From positions 124,001 through 188,000 of the forward strand of contig CAJYLO010000025.1 of assembly GCA_913776245.1 (NCBI GenBank): DNA of 64,000 nucleotides, read 5' to 3'. The notes under the pieces were generated by a model, which was given only the letters and a program-made list of their open reading frames with translations, had not been told where the DNA came from and made no database searches. Of this stretch, positions 1 through 8,757 are shown in pieces (the first letter of the stretch is position 1; each line of letters begins with the position of its first letter). The position numbers were made by a program, and so were the translations under genes. Source of the DNA: an uncultured Chryseobacterium sp. (GTDB lineage: Bacteria; Bacteroidota; Bacteroidia; Flavobacteriales; Weeksellaceae).

Positions 1-1278
1 TCTCCTCTTAAAGTCGTTGAAACTGATAATAATGCAGAATCCACAGAGGAAAGCCGAAAGAGAACCTACCACGAATCCGGCTACAGAGACAGCTCCCGCA
101 ACAGCGGAAATCACACAGCACTTTCCATTTGTCTGGACGCCATCTATTCCAAATTTCAGAATGAAGAAAAAGAACTGGCTGAAAAACAAAATAAACTGAA
201 AGAGCCCTATATCAATGAGCAGAAAAACAAGGAAACCGAAATCAAAGGTTTAACTGTTTCTCTTGATAATAAAGAAGAACAGATCAGAGAAGTGCAGCAA
301 AACATTGATAATGTGAATAATAAAATTGAAACGCTGAAGTTTGAGATCAATGACATCCCAAGAAATCCGGAAACTTATCACATCAAAGCAAGCAAAGGCG
401 CTTCTACAAAATTCTGGATTGGTTTATTACTTTTGATTCCGATCAGCCTGTATTTGTTTACGTTTTATATTTCGACCTCTTTCTCCGCATTTTTCAAAAC
501 ATTTGACCCAAACGTCAGCATAATGCAAAGTGTGCTGGATGCGCAGGCATTCAATAAAGCCTGGGACGAAGGCGTTCTGGAAGGTGCTTTTGTAACACTG
601 ATTCCATTTGTCTTTCTGGGATTAGGCTACCTGATCCATATGTTCGGGGAAAATAGAAACTGGCTGAATTACGTGAAAATGTTTTTACTTTTTGTGGTCA
701 CCTTTGTTTTTGATGCCATTCTCGCTTACGAAATCGAATCTAAAATCTACGAGCTCAATAAAACTTTTGATTCTCCGCCTTTTGATCTTTCTATCGCCTT
801 TACTAAAAATCAGTTTTGGGGAATTATATTCGCTGGATTTGTGGTCTATATTATCTGGGGATTGGTTTTCGATTTTATTATGAAAGAAAACAGGGAAAAA
901 GATAAGATCAGGAATGAGCAAATCAAAAAACAAAAAGATATTCTTGTTTATCAGGAAAGAATTGCCGGCTTTGAAAAACAAATGGATGATATCAAAAACA
1001 GCATTGCGAGCATTAAAGAACTCATCATCAAAGCCAAAGGAAGGATTGAAGAACTTCAGAATATTATTGATGGTGTTATCATTCCTACAAAAGAGTACAA
1101 ATCTTATGCATCGGAATATGTTCAGGGCTGGATCACTTTTATCGGTGAAAAATTAGCCGTATCTCATCCTGTAAAGCAGGAAATGATTGAGGAATGCAAA
1201 AATCAATACAACTATAACCTGAATAAAGTCGGTGCTAATTCTGATAGTCAGAACTCGGTTTATGTCTCTGTCCTTTAA
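1..1278 (+). CDS. Coiled-coil four-helix membrane protein, 5' end cut off
   Basis: The reading frame is open from the first base of the window, so the gene begins upstream; at least 425 residues are present. The visible N-terminal part is charged and looks like coiled coil (Glu/Lys/Gln-rich, roughly residues 55-115). About four hydrophobic segments follow (near residues 140-160, 200-220, 225-245 and 275-295), and a second coiled-coil stretch covers about residues 300-370. The C-terminus is probably cytoplasmic. No catalytic motif is visible and I do not recognise the family. The vWA-like lipoprotein gene starts 13 bases downstream on the same strand, so the two are probably co-transcribed. 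ATG codons inside the frame (for example at 292) would cut away the first coiled coil and are unlikely starts. Confidence 0.75.
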   Translation, partial: SPLKVVETDNNAESTEESRKRTYHESGYRDSSRNSGNHTALSICLDAIYSKFQNEEKELAEKQNKLKEPYINEQKNKETEIKGLTVSLDNKEEQIREVQQNIDNVNNKIETLKFEINDIPRNPETYHIKASKGASTKFWIGLLLLIPISLYLFTFYISTSFSAFFKTFDPNVSIMQSVLDAQAFNKAWDEGVLEGAFVTLIPFVFLGLGYLIHMFGENRNWLNYVKMFLLFVVTFVFDAILAYEIESKIYELNKTFDSPPFDLSIAFTKNQFWGIIFAGFVVYIIWGLVFDFIMKENREKDKIRNEQIKKQKDILVYQERIAGFEKQMDDIKNSIASIKELIIKAKGRIEELQNIIDGVIIPTKEYKSYASEYVQGWITFIGEKLAVSHPVKQEMIEECKNQYNYNLNKVGANSDSQNSVYVSVL

Positions 1279-1291
1279 AAAACCAATACCT

Positions 1292-2179
1292 ATGAAATAT
1301 ATATATTACCTGCTAATTTTGTCATTATCTTTGATTCAATGCAAAAAAAGCGAACCGAAAACAGGTACAATAGGAAACAGCGATTCTATTTCCAACAGCA
1401 AAAACCTGAACATCAGCATCCTGATTGACCTTTCCGACAGAATTGACCCGGAAAAATATCCCAACGCGTCAATGGAATATTTTCAAAGAGACCTGAAGTA
1501 TATCAAAACAATAAAAACAGGCTTTATTGAGCATGTTAAAAGCAAAAAAGTCATACAGCTCAACGACCAGATGCAGGTGTTTTTTAACCCGGAACCGTCT
1601 GATGGAGAAATCAATGACTTTGCAAAACAGCTGCAAGTTTCTTTTGATAAGAACACCTCAAGGGAAAATATCAATTTAGTCGATGAAAAATACACAATGC
1701 TACCTGAAAAAATCTACAAGTCTGCCATTTCGGATAAAAAATATGTAGGATCGGACATCTGGGGGTTTTTTAAAAATAAAGTAAAAGATTATTGCATCAA
1801 AGATAAACACCGGAATCTTCTCTTTATATTGACCGATGGTTATATGTTTCATAAGGATTCTAAATTTTCGGAAGGAAACAAAACGTCTTACCTCACGCCG
1901 GAGCTTGTAAAATCAATGAAGCTGAACACTTCAGAATTTAAGGAAAAAATTAATGATAAAGGATTTGGATTCATCAAGGCCAGTGATCATCTCGATAACC
2001 TTGAAGTTGTAGTTTTAGGAATCAATCCTGAAAAAGGTAATCCTTTCGAAGGCGAAGTAATCAAAACCTACTGGGAAAACTGGCTGAACGAAATGGACAT
2101 CCATCAATACAAAATCAAGGAAGCCGACCTGCCTACTAATCTGGAAGTCATTATTAAAAATACAATATTGCATAAGTAA
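1292..2179 (+). CDS. vWA-like lipoprotein
   Basis: The product has 295 residues. The chosen ATG gives a short basic N-terminus, a hydrophobic stretch and a lipobox (SLIQC), so the protein is probably lipidated and exported. An upstream in-frame ATG at 1232 lies inside the preceding gene and would bury the signal peptide. The mature part begins with a strand ending in a DLSDR motif, like the metal-ion site (DxSxS/T) of von Willebrand factor A domains, and a later strand ends in ILTDG, which fits the second vWA metal-binding loop. Function is unknown. It forms a likely two-gene unit with the coiled-coil membrane protein upstream and ends in a strong terminator. The vWA assignment rests on these two motifs only. 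Confidence 0.75.
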   Translation: MKYIYYLLILSLSLIQCKKSEPKTGTIGNSDSISNSKNLNISILIDLSDRIDPEKYPNASMEYFQRDLKYIKTIKTGFIEHVKSKKVIQLNDQMQVFFNPEPSDGEINDFAKQLQVSFDKNTSRENINLVDEKYTMLPEKIYKSAISDKKYVGSDIWGFFKNKVKDYCIKDKHRNLLFILTDGYMFHKDSKFSEGNKTSYLTPELVKSMKLNTSEFKEKINDKGFGFIKASDHLDNLEVVVLGINPEKGNPFEGEVIKTYWENWLNEMDIHQYKIKEADLPTNLEVIIKNTILHK

Positions 2180-2183
2180 TAAA

Positions 2184-2221
2184 AAATCGCATTCTTCAGC
2201 TTAGAATGCGATTTATTTTTT
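2184..2221 (+). terminator. Intrinsic terminator after the vWA lipoprotein
   Basis: A perfect 12-bp stem (AAATCGCATTCT and its complement) with a 7-base loop is followed by a T-rich run. Confidence 0.9.
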
Positions 2222-2261
2222 CCGTTATCAGTTTATAACGAGGTTTAATTTATAATAATAT

Positions 2262-2269
2262 TAACTTTG
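2262..2269 (+). promoter_or_regulatory. Candidate -7 box (TAACTTTG) for the sigma-54 regulator gene
   Basis: TAACTTTG matches the Bacteroidota -7 consensus TAnnTTTG exactly and lies 17 bases before the GTG start at 2287. No good -33 TTTG element is seen. Confidence 0.5.
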
Positions 2270-2286
2270 CATCATAAAAATCTGCT

Positions 2287-3636
2287 GTGGAGAAAATACT
2301 CATCATAGATGACGAAGAAAAGATCAGGACGCTGCTTTCCAGAATTATCTCTCTGGAAGGATTTGACGTGTTCCAGGCTTCCGATCTGAAGAATGCTATG
2401 AAACGACTTGAAGTTTCTGAAATTGATGTCATTATCAGCGATGTAAAACTTCCGGACGGCAGCGGTGTGGAGTTTTCTAAAATCATTAAAAAAAATTATC
2501 CTGCTTCGGAAGTAATTCTTCTTACAGCTTTCGGAAATATTCCGGATGGCGTGCAGTCTATAAAAAACGGCGCATTTGATTATATCACAAAAGGTGATGA
2601 TAATAATAAAATTATTCCACTGGTGTATAAAGCTTTGGAAAAAGTAAAGCTTAACAAACGACTTTTTCAGCTGGAAAAACAGTTGGGCGACAAACATTCT
2701 TTTGAAAATATTATCGGGAAATCTTCTCTTATAAAATCTGCAATAGAAGCTGCAAAAAAAGTAGCAGTAACCGATGCAACGGTTCTTTTGACAGGCGAAA
2801 CAGGCACCGGAAAAGAGGTTTTTGCCCAGGCGATTCATAATGCAAGTAACCGAAGCAAGCAAAATTTTGTGGCAGTCAATTGTTCCGCTTTTGGCAAAGA
2901 ATTACTGGAAAATGAGCTTTTCGGGCACAAAGCTGGTGCATTTACAGGTGCGATGAAAGATTCAAAAGGGATTTTTGAGGAAGCAAATAATGGAACGGTT
3001 TTTCTGGATGAGATCGGAGAAATGCCTTTGGATTTGCAGGCAAAACTGCTTCGTGTTCTGGAATCCGGCGAATTTCTGAAAGTTGGTGACAGCAAACCGA
3101 CGAAAGTCAACGTGAGAATTATTGCTGCAACCAACCGGGATCTGCAGAAAGAAATTGATACCGGAAACTTTCGGGAAGATCTTTATTACCGGATCAATAT
3201 ATTCAATATCCTTCTGCCGTCTTTGAGAGAAAGAACTTCCGACCTTGAACAACTTGCGGATTTTTTCCTCAGACAATTTTCAGCCAAAATCGGAAAAAAG
3301 ATAACCGGAATTTCCGATGAGTATCTTAATTTACTCAAAAAACATTCCTGGAAAGGCAATATCCGTGAACTTAGAAATATCATTGAAAGAAGCGTGATTC
3401 TGGAAGACGGGCAGGAACTATCCGTCAGCAGCCTGCCATTTGATCTGCTACAAAATGCAAACTTAAGTCAATCTGATAACAAAATTTTATCCGCTTTCTC
3501 ACTGGCAAGTGCGGAGAAACTTCATATCCAGAAAATCCTTAACCACACCAAAGGCAATAAAGCCGAAGCCGCCCGTCTGCTCGAAATTGGTATTGCCACG
3601 CTTTACCGTAAGATTGAAGATTACAAAATATCATAA
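2287..3636 (+). CDS. Sigma-54-dependent NtrC-family response regulator, probable Kdp regulator
   Basis: The product has 449 residues in the standard three-part layout. The receiver domain covers residues 1-120, with acidic pocket D8/D9 and probable phospho-acceptor D52. The AAA+ sigma-54 interaction domain covers about 145-375, with Walker A GETGTGKE at 170-177 and the sigma-54 contact loop GAFTGA at 217-222, followed by a Walker B region (FLDEIGEM). A Fis-type helix-turn-helix is at the C-terminus. The start is GTG. The gene stands directly upstream of the kdp structural genes and on the same strand as the histidine kinase at 11139-12863, so it most likely replaces KdpE (normally an OmpR-type regulator) in potassium control. 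That pairing is inferred from gene order. A terminator separates it from kdp, so the structural genes must have their own promoter. Confidence 0.93.
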   Translation: MEKILIIDDEEKIRTLLSRIISLEGFDVFQASDLKNAMKRLEVSEIDVIISDVKLPDGSGVEFSKIIKKNYPASEVILLTAFGNIPDGVQSIKNGAFDYITKGDDNNKIIPLVYKALEKVKLNKRLFQLEKQLGDKHSFENIIGKSSLIKSAIEAAKKVAVTDATVLLTGETGTGKEVFAQAIHNASNRSKQNFVAVNCSAFGKELLENELFGHKAGAFTGAMKDSKGIFEEANNGTVFLDEIGEMPLDLQAKLLRVLESGEFLKVGDSKPTKVNVRIIAATNRDLQKEIDTGNFREDLYYRINIFNILLPSLRERTSDLEQLADFFLRQFSAKIGKKITGISDEYLNLLKKHSWKGNIRELRNIIERSVILEDGQELSVSSLPFDLLQNANLSQSDNKILSAFSLASAEKLHIQKILNHTKGNKAEAARLLEIGIATLYRKIEDYKIS

Positions 3637-3657
3637 TCAGCTTATCATTCTGATAAT

Positions 3658-3684
3658 AAGCCTATCATTTTGATAGGCTTTTTT
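3658..3684 (+). terminator. Intrinsic terminator after the regulator gene
   Basis: A perfect 10-bp stem (AAGCCTATCA) with a 3-base loop is followed by a T run. It isolates the regulator gene from the kdp genes. Confidence 0.9.
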
Positions 3685-3754
3685 GTGACTCAAAATATAT
3701 TTTAAAGCATCAATAATCTGATTATTAATTAATTAGAATACAAAATATTCAAAA

Positions 3755-3770
3755 GGAATACATCTTGGCA
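3755..3770 (+). promoter_or_regulatory. Weak candidate sigma-54 promoter ahead of the kdp genes
   Basis: GGAATACATCTTGGCA has GG and a second GG separated by ten bases, with TT before the second, where the sigma-54 consensus wants GG-N10-GC. It is one base off at the key -12 position. It lies 23 bases before the first small ORF, where the sigma-54 regulator should act. No better match was found in the gap. Confidence 0.25.
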
Positions 3771-3792
3771 TTAGTGATTCAAAATAAAATTA

Positions 3793-3954
3793 ATGAATCA
3801 ACACGAAAATTCCCGGCTAATTGACAAGCAGCCTCCTCAAAATTTGCAACTACAGAATAACAGTCAATTCAAAATTGTTCCCTGGGATCTTTTAGTGACA
3901 ATTTATGGACTTATGATTGGAGCAGGAGTTATTTACAGAATCTTTAACCCTTAG
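3793..3954 (+). CDS. 53-residue single-helix membrane protein at the head of the kdp operon
   Basis: An open frame from ATG to TAG encodes a polar N-terminal half (rich in Gln and Asn) and a C-terminal hydrophobic helix (about residues 33-50, beginning after VPWD), ending YRIFNP. It follows the regulator's terminator and precedes two more tiny membrane ORFs and kdpA with only short gaps, so it should be part of the kdp transcript. I do not recognise a named family. A role as an accessory subunit or stability factor of the Kdp complex is inferred from position only. Confidence 0.6.
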   Translation: MNQHENSRLIDKQPPQNLQLQNNSQFKIVPWDLLVTIYGLMIGAGVIYRIFNP

Positions 3955-3957
3955 ATT

Positions 3958-4038
3958 ATGACATTAATACTAACATTTTCAGGAATCATCTTATTTACAA
4001 TGTTTTTCCTGACCGTAAAATACTTTGAAAAGTTATGA
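3958..4038 (+). CDS. 26-residue hydrophobic microprotein upstream of kdpF
   Basis: A tiny ORF starts 4 bases after the previous stop and its own stop overlaps the kdpF start (ATGA), which suggests translational coupling. The product is almost all hydrophobic and ends VKYFEKL, resembling the TM-plus-basic-tail design of KdpF. It may be a second KdpF-like peptide. At 26 residues, coding cannot be proven from one sequence. Confidence 0.5.
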   Translation: MTLILTFSGIILFTMFFLTVKYFEKL

Positions 4039-4112
4039 TCCTTTTATTCATTATCGCCATTGCCGTATTCAGCTATATGTGTTATGTGCTCGTAAGACCG
4101 GAAAAATTTTAA
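4035..4112 (+). CDS. kdpF: KdpF, small subunit of the K+-transporting ATPase
   Basis: The product has 25 residues: one transmembrane helix, then the short tail YVLVRPEKF, which matches the usual KdpF ending (Y-x-L-x-R/N-x-E-x-F). KdpF is a small inner-membrane subunit that stabilises the KdpABC complex. The start overlaps the stop of the preceding microprotein by four bases, and kdpA follows after a repeat-containing gap of 77 bases. Confidence 0.8.
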   Translation: MILLFIIAIAVFSYMCYVLVRPEKF

Positions 4113-4116
4113 AATA

Positions 4117-4177
4117 AGTAAAATGTGAGAAGATCGAAGTGAAAAGTTAATCTTCTTACTTCTTACCTCTCACTTTC
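4117..4177. repeat. Imperfect palindromic repeat, GTGAAAAGT family, between kdpF and kdpA
   Basis: A purine-rich arm (GTGAGAAG...GAAGTGAAAAG) is followed by a pyrimidine-rich arm (CTTCTTACTTCTTACCTCTCAC), forming an imperfect hairpin. Related copies lie at 8022-8099 and 11067-11132, with a coding copy at 7023-7089. Confidence 0.7.
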
Positions 4178-4189
4178 AACCAAAAAATT

Positions 4190-5887
4190 ATGAATACAGA
4201 AATTCTAGGAATCATTCTGATGTTTGCCATCACAATAACATTGGCAATACCGTTGGGAAGATACATTGGCAAAATTTTCAGTAATGAAAAGACTGGGCTG
4301 GATAAAATTTTAAACCCAATAGACAAGCCTTTTTATAAGCTATCAGGCATTGACCCGGAAAAAGAAATGAATTGGAAGCAGCATTTAATGGCTCTTCTTA
4401 CCATCAACTTGATCTGGTTTCTCATTGCAATGTTCGTTCTCACCAATATGAGCTGGCTTCCTCTTAATCCGGATAATAATCCATCAATGAGCGGCGACCT
4501 TGCCTTTAACACAGCGGTAAGTTTTATTACCAACACCAATCTTCAGCACTATTCAGGTGAAACAGGAATGTCCTATCTGGGGCAATTAACTTTAATGTTA
4601 TGGCAGTTTATTTCAGCGGCTTGCGGAATTGCCATTGCAGCTGTTGTTTTCTCAGCTATGAAGGAAAGAACTACCGATAAACTGGGCAATTTTTATTTCT
4701 TTTTTGTAAGAAGCTGCACCAGAATTTTATTACCTATTGCTGTTTTAGTGGCTTCTCTACTTGCTATGAACGGTATTCCGATGACTTTCGAAGGAAAAGA
4801 TTCGATAACCAGTTTGCAGGGCGATAAAGTTGAAGTCAGCCGTGGTCCTGTAGCCGCATTTGTTGCCATAAAACATTTGGGAACCAATGGCGGCGGTTTT
4901 TTCGGGCCCAATTCAGCGCATCCGTTTGAAAACCCGAACTACATCACAAACGTGATTGAAATTGTCACCCAGATGCTGATTCCTCTGGCAATGATTTTTG
5001 CAATGGGATATATCATCAAAAGAAGAAAATTATCTTGGATGGTTTTTGGTGTGATGACAATAGGTTTTCTTTTATTGATGGTACCTACCGTGATTTCTGA
5101 GGTCAATGGAAACCCCACTATTTCCAATATGGGAATTAGTCAGGCCATGGGAAATATGGAAGGCAAGGAAGTTCGTTTCGGGTCAGCAGCATCGGCTTAC
5201 TGGAGCATTGCAACGACGGTAATTTCTACAGGAAGCATCAACTCTATGCATGACAGTTTTATGCCTCTAAGCGGAATGAATCAGCTGCTTGGAATGATGG
5301 TTAATTGTTTTTATGGCGGCGTAGGCGTAGGGTTTCTGAACTTCTATATTTTTATTATTCTGGCGGTTTTTATTAGCGGACTGATGGTCGGCAGAACGCC
5401 GGAATTTCTCGGCAAAAAAATCGAAGCCAGGGAAATGAAAATTGCGATGATGATTGCATTGCTTCATCCTTTCCTGATTCTTGTGGGAACAGCCATTGCG
5501 AGTTATACTTATGCTCATCATCCTGAAACTTATGCCGGCTGGCTTAATAATCCGGGATTTCATGGATTTAGCGAAATGTTGTACGAATTTACTTCATCCA
5601 GTGCTAATAACGGAAGCGGTTTCGAAGGATTAGGAGATAATACGCCATTCTGGAATATCGCCTGCGGAATCGTGATGCTGATGGCAAGATATTTACCAAT
5701 CATTGGTCCGGTTGCCATTGCCGGAAGTTTGGCAGCAAAAAAGTACATTCCTGAAAGTGCCGGGACGCTGAAAACAGATACTTCAACTTTCGGACTGATG
5801 ATTTTCGCAGTCATTGCTATTGTAGCGGCATTGTCATTCTTTCCAGCTTTAGCACTAGGCCCGATTGCGGAATATTTTAGTCTCTGA
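4190..5887 (+). CDS. kdpA: KdpA, potassium-binding channel subunit of the Kdp ATPase
   Basis: The product has 565 residues, normal for the family, with about ten transmembrane helices. KdpA is the inner-membrane subunit that selects and passes K+. Family motifs are visible: TNGGGFFGPNSAHPFENP near residue 228 and TSSANNGSGFEG near residue 465 belong to the repeated selectivity-filter loops. The neighbours kdpF, kdpB and kdpC stand in the classical order. The 64-base gap to kdpB contains weak inverted sequence of the same repeat style as the other gaps of this operon. Confidence 0.97.
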   Translation: MNTEILGIILMFAITITLAIPLGRYIGKIFSNEKTGLDKILNPIDKPFYKLSGIDPEKEMNWKQHLMALLTINLIWFLIAMFVLTNMSWLPLNPDNNPSMSGDLAFNTAVSFITNTNLQHYSGETGMSYLGQLTLMLWQFISAACGIAIAAVVFSAMKERTTDKLGNFYFFFVRSCTRILLPIAVLVASLLAMNGIPMTFEGKDSITSLQGDKVEVSRGPVAAFVAIKHLGTNGGGFFGPNSAHPFENPNYITNVIEIVTQMLIPLAMIFAMGYIIKRRKLSWMVFGVMTIGFLLLMVPTVISEVNGNPTISNMGISQAMGNMEGKEVRFGSAASAYWSIATTVISTGSINSMHDSFMPLSGMNQLLGMMVNCFYGGVGVGFLNFYIFIILAVFISGLMVGRTPEFLGKKIEAREMKIAMMIALLHPFLILVGTAIASYTYAHHPETYAGWLNNPGFHGFSEMLYEFTSSSANNGSGFEGLGDNTPFWNIACGIVMLMARYLPIIGPVAIAGSLAAKKYIPESAGTLKTDTSTFGLMIFAVIAIVAALSFFPALALGPIAEYFSL

Positions 5888-5951
5888 GAAATGCAAGTGA
5901 ATATTATTAAAATCTCTAACATTTCACATCTTACTTTTAATTCATAAAACA

Positions 5952-8018
5952 ATGAAAAATAACAACAATTTGTTTCAACCAGACCTGATGAATGAAGCGT
6001 TGAAACAATCTTTTATAAAATTACATCCAGCCAAAATGATTCTTAATCCTGTGATGTTTATGGTTTGGATTGGCACTTTGGTAATGGCAGGTGTATGCAT
6101 ATGGATTGCGGCAGGGGAAAAAAATCAGGGAAGTATTATCTATAACATTATTGTGACCTTCATTCTCTTTCTCACGCTTTTGTTTGCCAATTTTGCGGAA
6201 GCCATTGCAGAAGCAAGAGGAAAAGCGCAGGCAGACTCTCTAAGAAAAACCAGAGAAGAAACACCGGCCAAATGGCTGAAAACAATGGGAGAATTATCTA
6301 TGAATGAAGTGACACTGGTATCTTCCAGTCAAATGAGAAAAGGCGATATTTTCATTTGCGAGCCAGGCGATATTATCCCAACAGATGGTGAAATCATAGA
6401 AGGTTTGGCAACGATTGATGAAAGTGCAATTACCGGAGAAAGTGCTCCTGTTATCCGTGAAGCTGGTGGTGACAAAAGCAGTGTTACAGGCGGAACTAAA
6501 GTTTTATCGGACTTTATTAAAGTGAAAGTCACCACAGAACCGGGCGAAAGTTTCCTGGATAAAATGATTGCCTTGGTAGAAGGCGCTTCCAGACAAAAAA
6601 CACCCAATGAAATTGCTTTGACCATTCTTCTGGCAGGTTTTACTTTGGTGTTTATCATTGTGACAGTCACACTGAAACCTTTTGGTGATTATGCTCACAC
6701 GCCGATTACCATTGCAGCTTTTATTTCGCTTTTTGTTTGTTTGATTCCAACCACGATTGGTGGCTTATTATCCGCCATCGGAATTGCAGGAATGGACAGG
6801 GCTTTGCGCGCCAACGTGATTACCAAAAGCGGAAAAGCTGTAGAAACAGCCGGAGACGTAGATGTTCTTTTGCTGGACAAAACAGGAACCATCACCATCG
6901 GAAACAGAAAAGCTACACATTTTCATGTAGCAAATAACGTCAGTGAAAAAGAGTTCATTAAAGCAGTTGTTTTAAGCTCGGTGGCAGATGAAACTCCGGA
7001 AGGTAAATCAATAATAGAGCTCAGTGAAAAGTCAGATGCGAATAGTGAAATAAAAAGTGAACTTTCACATTTAACCGCTCACTTTTCACCGGAATATATC
7101 ACTTTCACTGCAGAAACCAGAAGTTCAGGAATCAATTATGATAATATCAGAATTCGGAAAGGCGCTTCGGATGCTATCAGAAATTTGGTTGAAAAAGCAG
7201 GAAATACTTTTCCACAGGAAACAGAAGATGCTGTAAAAACGATTTCCAGCAATGGCGGAACACCTTTAGTCGTTTCCGAAAACGAAAAAGTTTTAGGGGT
7301 TGTAGAATTACAGGACATCATCAAACCCGGAATTCAGGAGCGTTTTGAGCGTCTGAGAAAGATGGGCATCAAAACTGTGATGGTTACCGGTGATAATCCG
7401 CTTACGGCAAAATACATTGCAGAAAAAGCAGGAGTGGATGATTTTATTGCGGAAGCCAAACCGGAAGATAAAATGAATTACATCAAAAAAGAACAGTCTG
7501 AAGGAAGACTGGTCGCAATGATGGGAGACGGAACCAATGATGCGCCGGCCTTGGCTCAGGCAGATGTAGGTGTAGCGATGAACAGCGGAACTCAGGCCGC
7601 CAAAGAAGCCGGAAATATGGTGGATCTGGATAATGATCCCACCAAACTGATAGAAGTGGTAGAAATCGGGAAACAATTGCTGATGACCAGAGGAACGCTT
7701 ACTACATTCAGCATTGCGAATGATGTAGCGAAATATTTTGCAATTGTTCCGGCATTATTCATTGCATCCATTCCGGCTTTGCAGGGTCTGAATATTATGA
7801 ATCTCCATTCTCCGGAAAGTGCGATTCTTTCGGCAGTAATTTTTAATGCGCTGATCATTCCGATGTTGATTCCACTCGCTTTGAAAGGTGTAGCTTACAA
7901 ACCAATCGGTGCAAGCGCATTGCTCAGAAGAAATCTTTTGATTTACGGTTTAGGCGGCATTTTAATTCCTTTTATCGGAATCAAAATTATAGATTTAATA
8001 GTATCGAATTTTATTTAA
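5952..8018 (+). CDS. kdpB: KdpB, P-type ATPase catalytic subunit for potassium uptake
   Basis: The product has 688 residues. It hydrolyses ATP to drive high-affinity K+ import. The phosphorylated aspartate is D309 in DKTGTIT; TGES lies in the actuator domain, and MVTGDN and [12 protein letters not shown] are the hinge and nucleotide-domain signatures. About seven membrane helices are visible, and the C-terminus ([11 protein letters not shown]...) is typical. One oddity: around residues 358-380, in the nucleotide-binding domain, the coding DNA contains an inverted repeat like those in the gaps of this operon, and the protein there ([17 protein letters not shown]) looks several residues longer than the E. 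coli sequence I remember. The frame is intact and all catalytic motifs are present, so the enzyme should be functional. Confidence 0.97.
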   Translation: MKNNNNLFQPDLMNEALKQSFIKLHPAKMILNPVMFMVWIGTLVMAGVCIWIAAGEKNQGSIIYNIIVTFILFLTLLFANFAEAIAEARGKAQADSLRKTREETPAKWLKTMGELSMNEVTLVSSSQMRKGDIFICEPGDIIPTDGEIIEGLATIDESAITGESAPVIREAGGDKSSVTGGTKVLSDFIKVKVTTEPGESFLDKMIALVEGASRQKTPNEIALTILLAGFTLVFIIVTVTLKPFGDYAHTPITIAAFISLFVCLIPTTIGGLLSAIGIAGMDRALRANVITKSGKAVETAGDVDVLLLDKTGTITIGNRKATHFHVANNVSEKEFIKAVVLSSVADETPEGKSIIELSEKSDANSEIKSELSHLTAHFSPEYITFTAETRSSGINYDNIRIRKGASDAIRNLVEKAGNTFPQETEDAVKTISSNGGTPLVVSENEKVLGVVELQDIIKPGIQERFERLRKMGIKTVMVTGDNPLTAKYIAEKAGVDDFIAEAKPEDKMNYIKKEQSEGRLVAMMGDGTNDAPALAQADVGVAMNSGTQAAKEAGNMVDLDNDPTKLIEVVEIGKQLLMTRGTLTTFSIANDVAKYFAIVPALFIASIPALQGLNIMNLHSPESAILSAVIFNALIIPMLIPLALKGVAYKPIGASALLRRNLLIYGLGGILIPFIGIKIIDLIVSNFI
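7023..7089. repeat. In-frame palindromic repeat inside kdpB
   Basis: GTGAAAAGT at 7024-7032 and its exact complement ACTTTTCAC at 7081-7089 bracket AGTGAAATAAAAAGTGAA and TTTCAC, the same vocabulary as the intergenic copies at 8022-8099 and 4117-4177. It encodes KdpB residues 358-380 without breaking the frame. Confidence 0.55.
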
Positions 8019-8021
8019 TCT

Positions 8022-8099
8022 GGTGAAAAGTGAAAAGTAAAAAGTTAGAAGTGAAATTTGGTTAATAGAAGTCTCATTTTTCACTTCTTACTTCTCACC
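8022..8099. repeat. Palindromic repeat, GTGAAAAGT family, between kdpB and kdpC
   Basis: The left arm GGTGAAAAGTGAAAAGT... and the right arm ...TTTTCACTTCTTACTTCTCACC are imperfect inverted copies. This is the clearest member of the family and fills most of the 106-base kdpB-kdpC gap. Confidence 0.75.
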
Positions 8100-8124
8100 A
8101 CAAACTATCAAACCCTTCAAAATT

Positions 8125-8739
8125 ATGAAACAAAATATATTACCCGCCTTCAGACTTACTTTGATTTGTCTTATCTTCTTTTCAGGATTTTATACACTAG
8201 TGATTTTTGGAATAGCACAAGCAGCTCCGAATGGCGGCAAAGGAGAAGTTATTACAAGTGAAAATTCACAACTTAAAAGTAAGCAGCTTGGTAAAACTTC
8301 AGATTTTCCAAAAATGACTTCATACTATTATAGCAATATCGGACAGAAATTTGACAAAGATGACTATTTCTGGTCTCGTCCTTCCGCTGTAAATTATAAT
8401 GCTGCAGGAGCCGGAGGAAGCAATAAAGGTCCATCAAATCCGGATTATCTGAAAACAGTTCAGGAAAGAATCGATAATTTCATCAAACATAATCCCGATG
8501 TAAAAAAATCTGAAATCCCATCAGATTTGGTGACAGCCAGCGGAAGCGGATTAGACCCTAATATTTCTGTTCAGGCAGCAAAAGTCCAGGTGAAAAGAAT
8601 TGCCAAAATCAGGAATATTGGTGAAAATGAGATCCGGCAGATAATTGCATCAAATACGGAAAAACCGATCTTCGGGATTTTAGGAACGGAAAAAATCAAT
8701 GTTCTAAAGCTTAACATCGCTTTAGATGGTTTGAAATAA
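8125..8739 (+). CDS. kdpC: KdpC, accessory subunit of the Kdp ATPase
   Basis: The product has 204 residues. One N-terminal membrane anchor (about residues 10-32) is followed by a periplasmic domain. Family signatures are YFWSRPSA near residue 90 and VTASGSGLDPNIS near residue 136. KdpC is thought to assist ATP binding or coupling between KdpA and KdpB. It is the last core subunit; the porin gene begins 18 bases later, so the operon runs on into outer membrane and sensor genes. Confidence 0.96.
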   Translation: MKQNILPAFRLTLICLIFFSGFYTLVIFGIAQAAPNGGKGEVITSENSQLKSKQLGKTSDFPKMTSYYYSNIGQKFDKDDYFWSRPSAVNYNAAGAGGSNKGPSNPDYLKTVQERIDNFIKHNPDVKKSEIPSDLVTASGSGLDPNISVQAAKVQVKRIAKIRNIGENEIRQIIASNTEKPIFGILGTEKINVLKLNIALDGLK

Positions 8740-8757
8740 TTAAAAGTCAATTTAAAA

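Noticed and set aside
17-199. 60-codon ORF at the left edge
   Set aside because: It is a shadow frame of the truncated coiled-coil protein, whose frame is open from base 1.
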